Source: Apostichopus leukothele (lineage: Eukaryota > Echinodermata > Holothuroidea > Aspidochirotida > Stichopodidae). From it: a stretch of DNA of 31,476 nucleotides. The notes under the pieces are model-generated. The model was not told the DNA's origin, searched no databases, and worked only from the letters and a program-made list of their open reading frames with translations. Positions 31,313-31,476 of this stretch are shown here, piece after piece. The stretch's first letter is position 1. Each line of letters begins with the position of its first letter. Position numbers and translations under genes: made by a program. Location: NCBI GenBank assembly GCA_010014835.2, contig JAAAKB020000008.1, positions 3,200,057-3,231,532 on the forward strand, in the 5' to 3' direction.

Positions 31313-31476
31313 CTACACGAAACGAAACGAAGAGGTCAGTAGAAGTGCTCATCATAAAAACGAAAATAAATTTATCTCGCAATTTTGTAAAGAAGTCATG
31401 ATTAAGGGTGTGACCGTTTAAACGGTTAACCGTTTAACCGGCCGCAAATGCACTATCCATTTAGAAAATCCCACAC
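31313..31476 (-). other. Partial POLR1C intron at window edge, with palindrome
   Basis: The 20 bp at 31418-31437 form a perfect palindrome, TTAAACGG TTAA CCGTTTAA. The region at 31405-31441 also repeats ACCGTTTAA twice. The leading TAAGGGTGTG at about 31403 resembles the terminal inverted repeat start of some hAT-superfamily DNA transposons (YAGGGTGTG type), so a hAT-like or MITE element may begin here and run off the window. This is inference from a short motif. Confidence 0.4.

Noticed and set aside
1-31476. CRISPR arrays, bacterial operons, viral or retroviral remnants.
   Set aside because: Direct repeats here are tandem without unique spacers, the genes are spliced nuclear genes, and no capsid, polymerase, integrase or LTR-like structure was recognised.

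Overview
The window is eukaryotic genomic DNA. It is AT-rich and intron-rich, with GT-AG introns and no operons or ribosome binding sites. The proteins resemble vertebrate orthologues closely enough for confident naming but are clearly diverged, and non-coding DNA is dominated by short diverged tandem repeats and a tRNA-derived SINE. This fits a non-vertebrate deuterostome. I favour an echinoderm (sea cucumber, sea star or sea urchin), but the sequence alone does not prove it.

Two genes lie tail to tail. On the plus strand, positions 6997-19411 hold ten coding exons of a PTK7 (protein tyrosine kinase 7 / Colon carcinoma kinase 4 / Off-track) orthologue. They cover Ig domains 3 to 7, the transmembrane segment, the juxtamembrane region and the whole pseudokinase domain to the stop codon. 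All reading phases across the nine introns agree and give 839 residues. The signal peptide and Ig1-Ig2 were not found in positions 1-6996 and probably lie upstream, which implies a 5' intron of at least 7 kb. A long AT-rich presumed 3' UTR follows to about 24.24 kb.

On the minus strand, positions 31312 down to 26613 hold the last five coding exons (166 residues) of POLR1C (RPAC1/RPA40), the alpha-like subunit shared by RNA polymerases I and III. Its 5' exons lie beyond the right edge.

Region by region: 1-6996 is non-coding PTK7 5' intron with two tandem-duplication blocks; 6997-19411 is PTK7 exons and introns, with a 4.1 kb intron splitting Ig5; 19412-24.24 kb is the probable PTK7 3' UTR; 24.24-26.61 kb is intergenic plus the POLR1C 3' UTR; 26613-31312 is POLR1C; the right edge carries a 20-bp perfect palindrome. 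The genes have no known joint function: one is a planar-cell-polarity/Wnt co-receptor at the cell surface, the other a nuclear transcription subunit. Both human orthologues map to 6p21.1, so the linkage may be old.

The most interesting structure is inside PTK7. Two different 5' splice sites are each embedded in a local tandem array that repeats the donor itself: a 39-bp unit, four copies, at the end of the Ig7 exon, and a 40-bp unit, five copies, at the end of the first kinase exon. In the first array the 39-bp step is in frame for one copy and then reaches a stop just before the transmembrane exon, so donor choice could switch between membrane-bound, 13-residue-longer and soluble receptor forms. 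The pseudokinase also has an unusual motif pattern: an intact glycine loop but a lost DFG motif.
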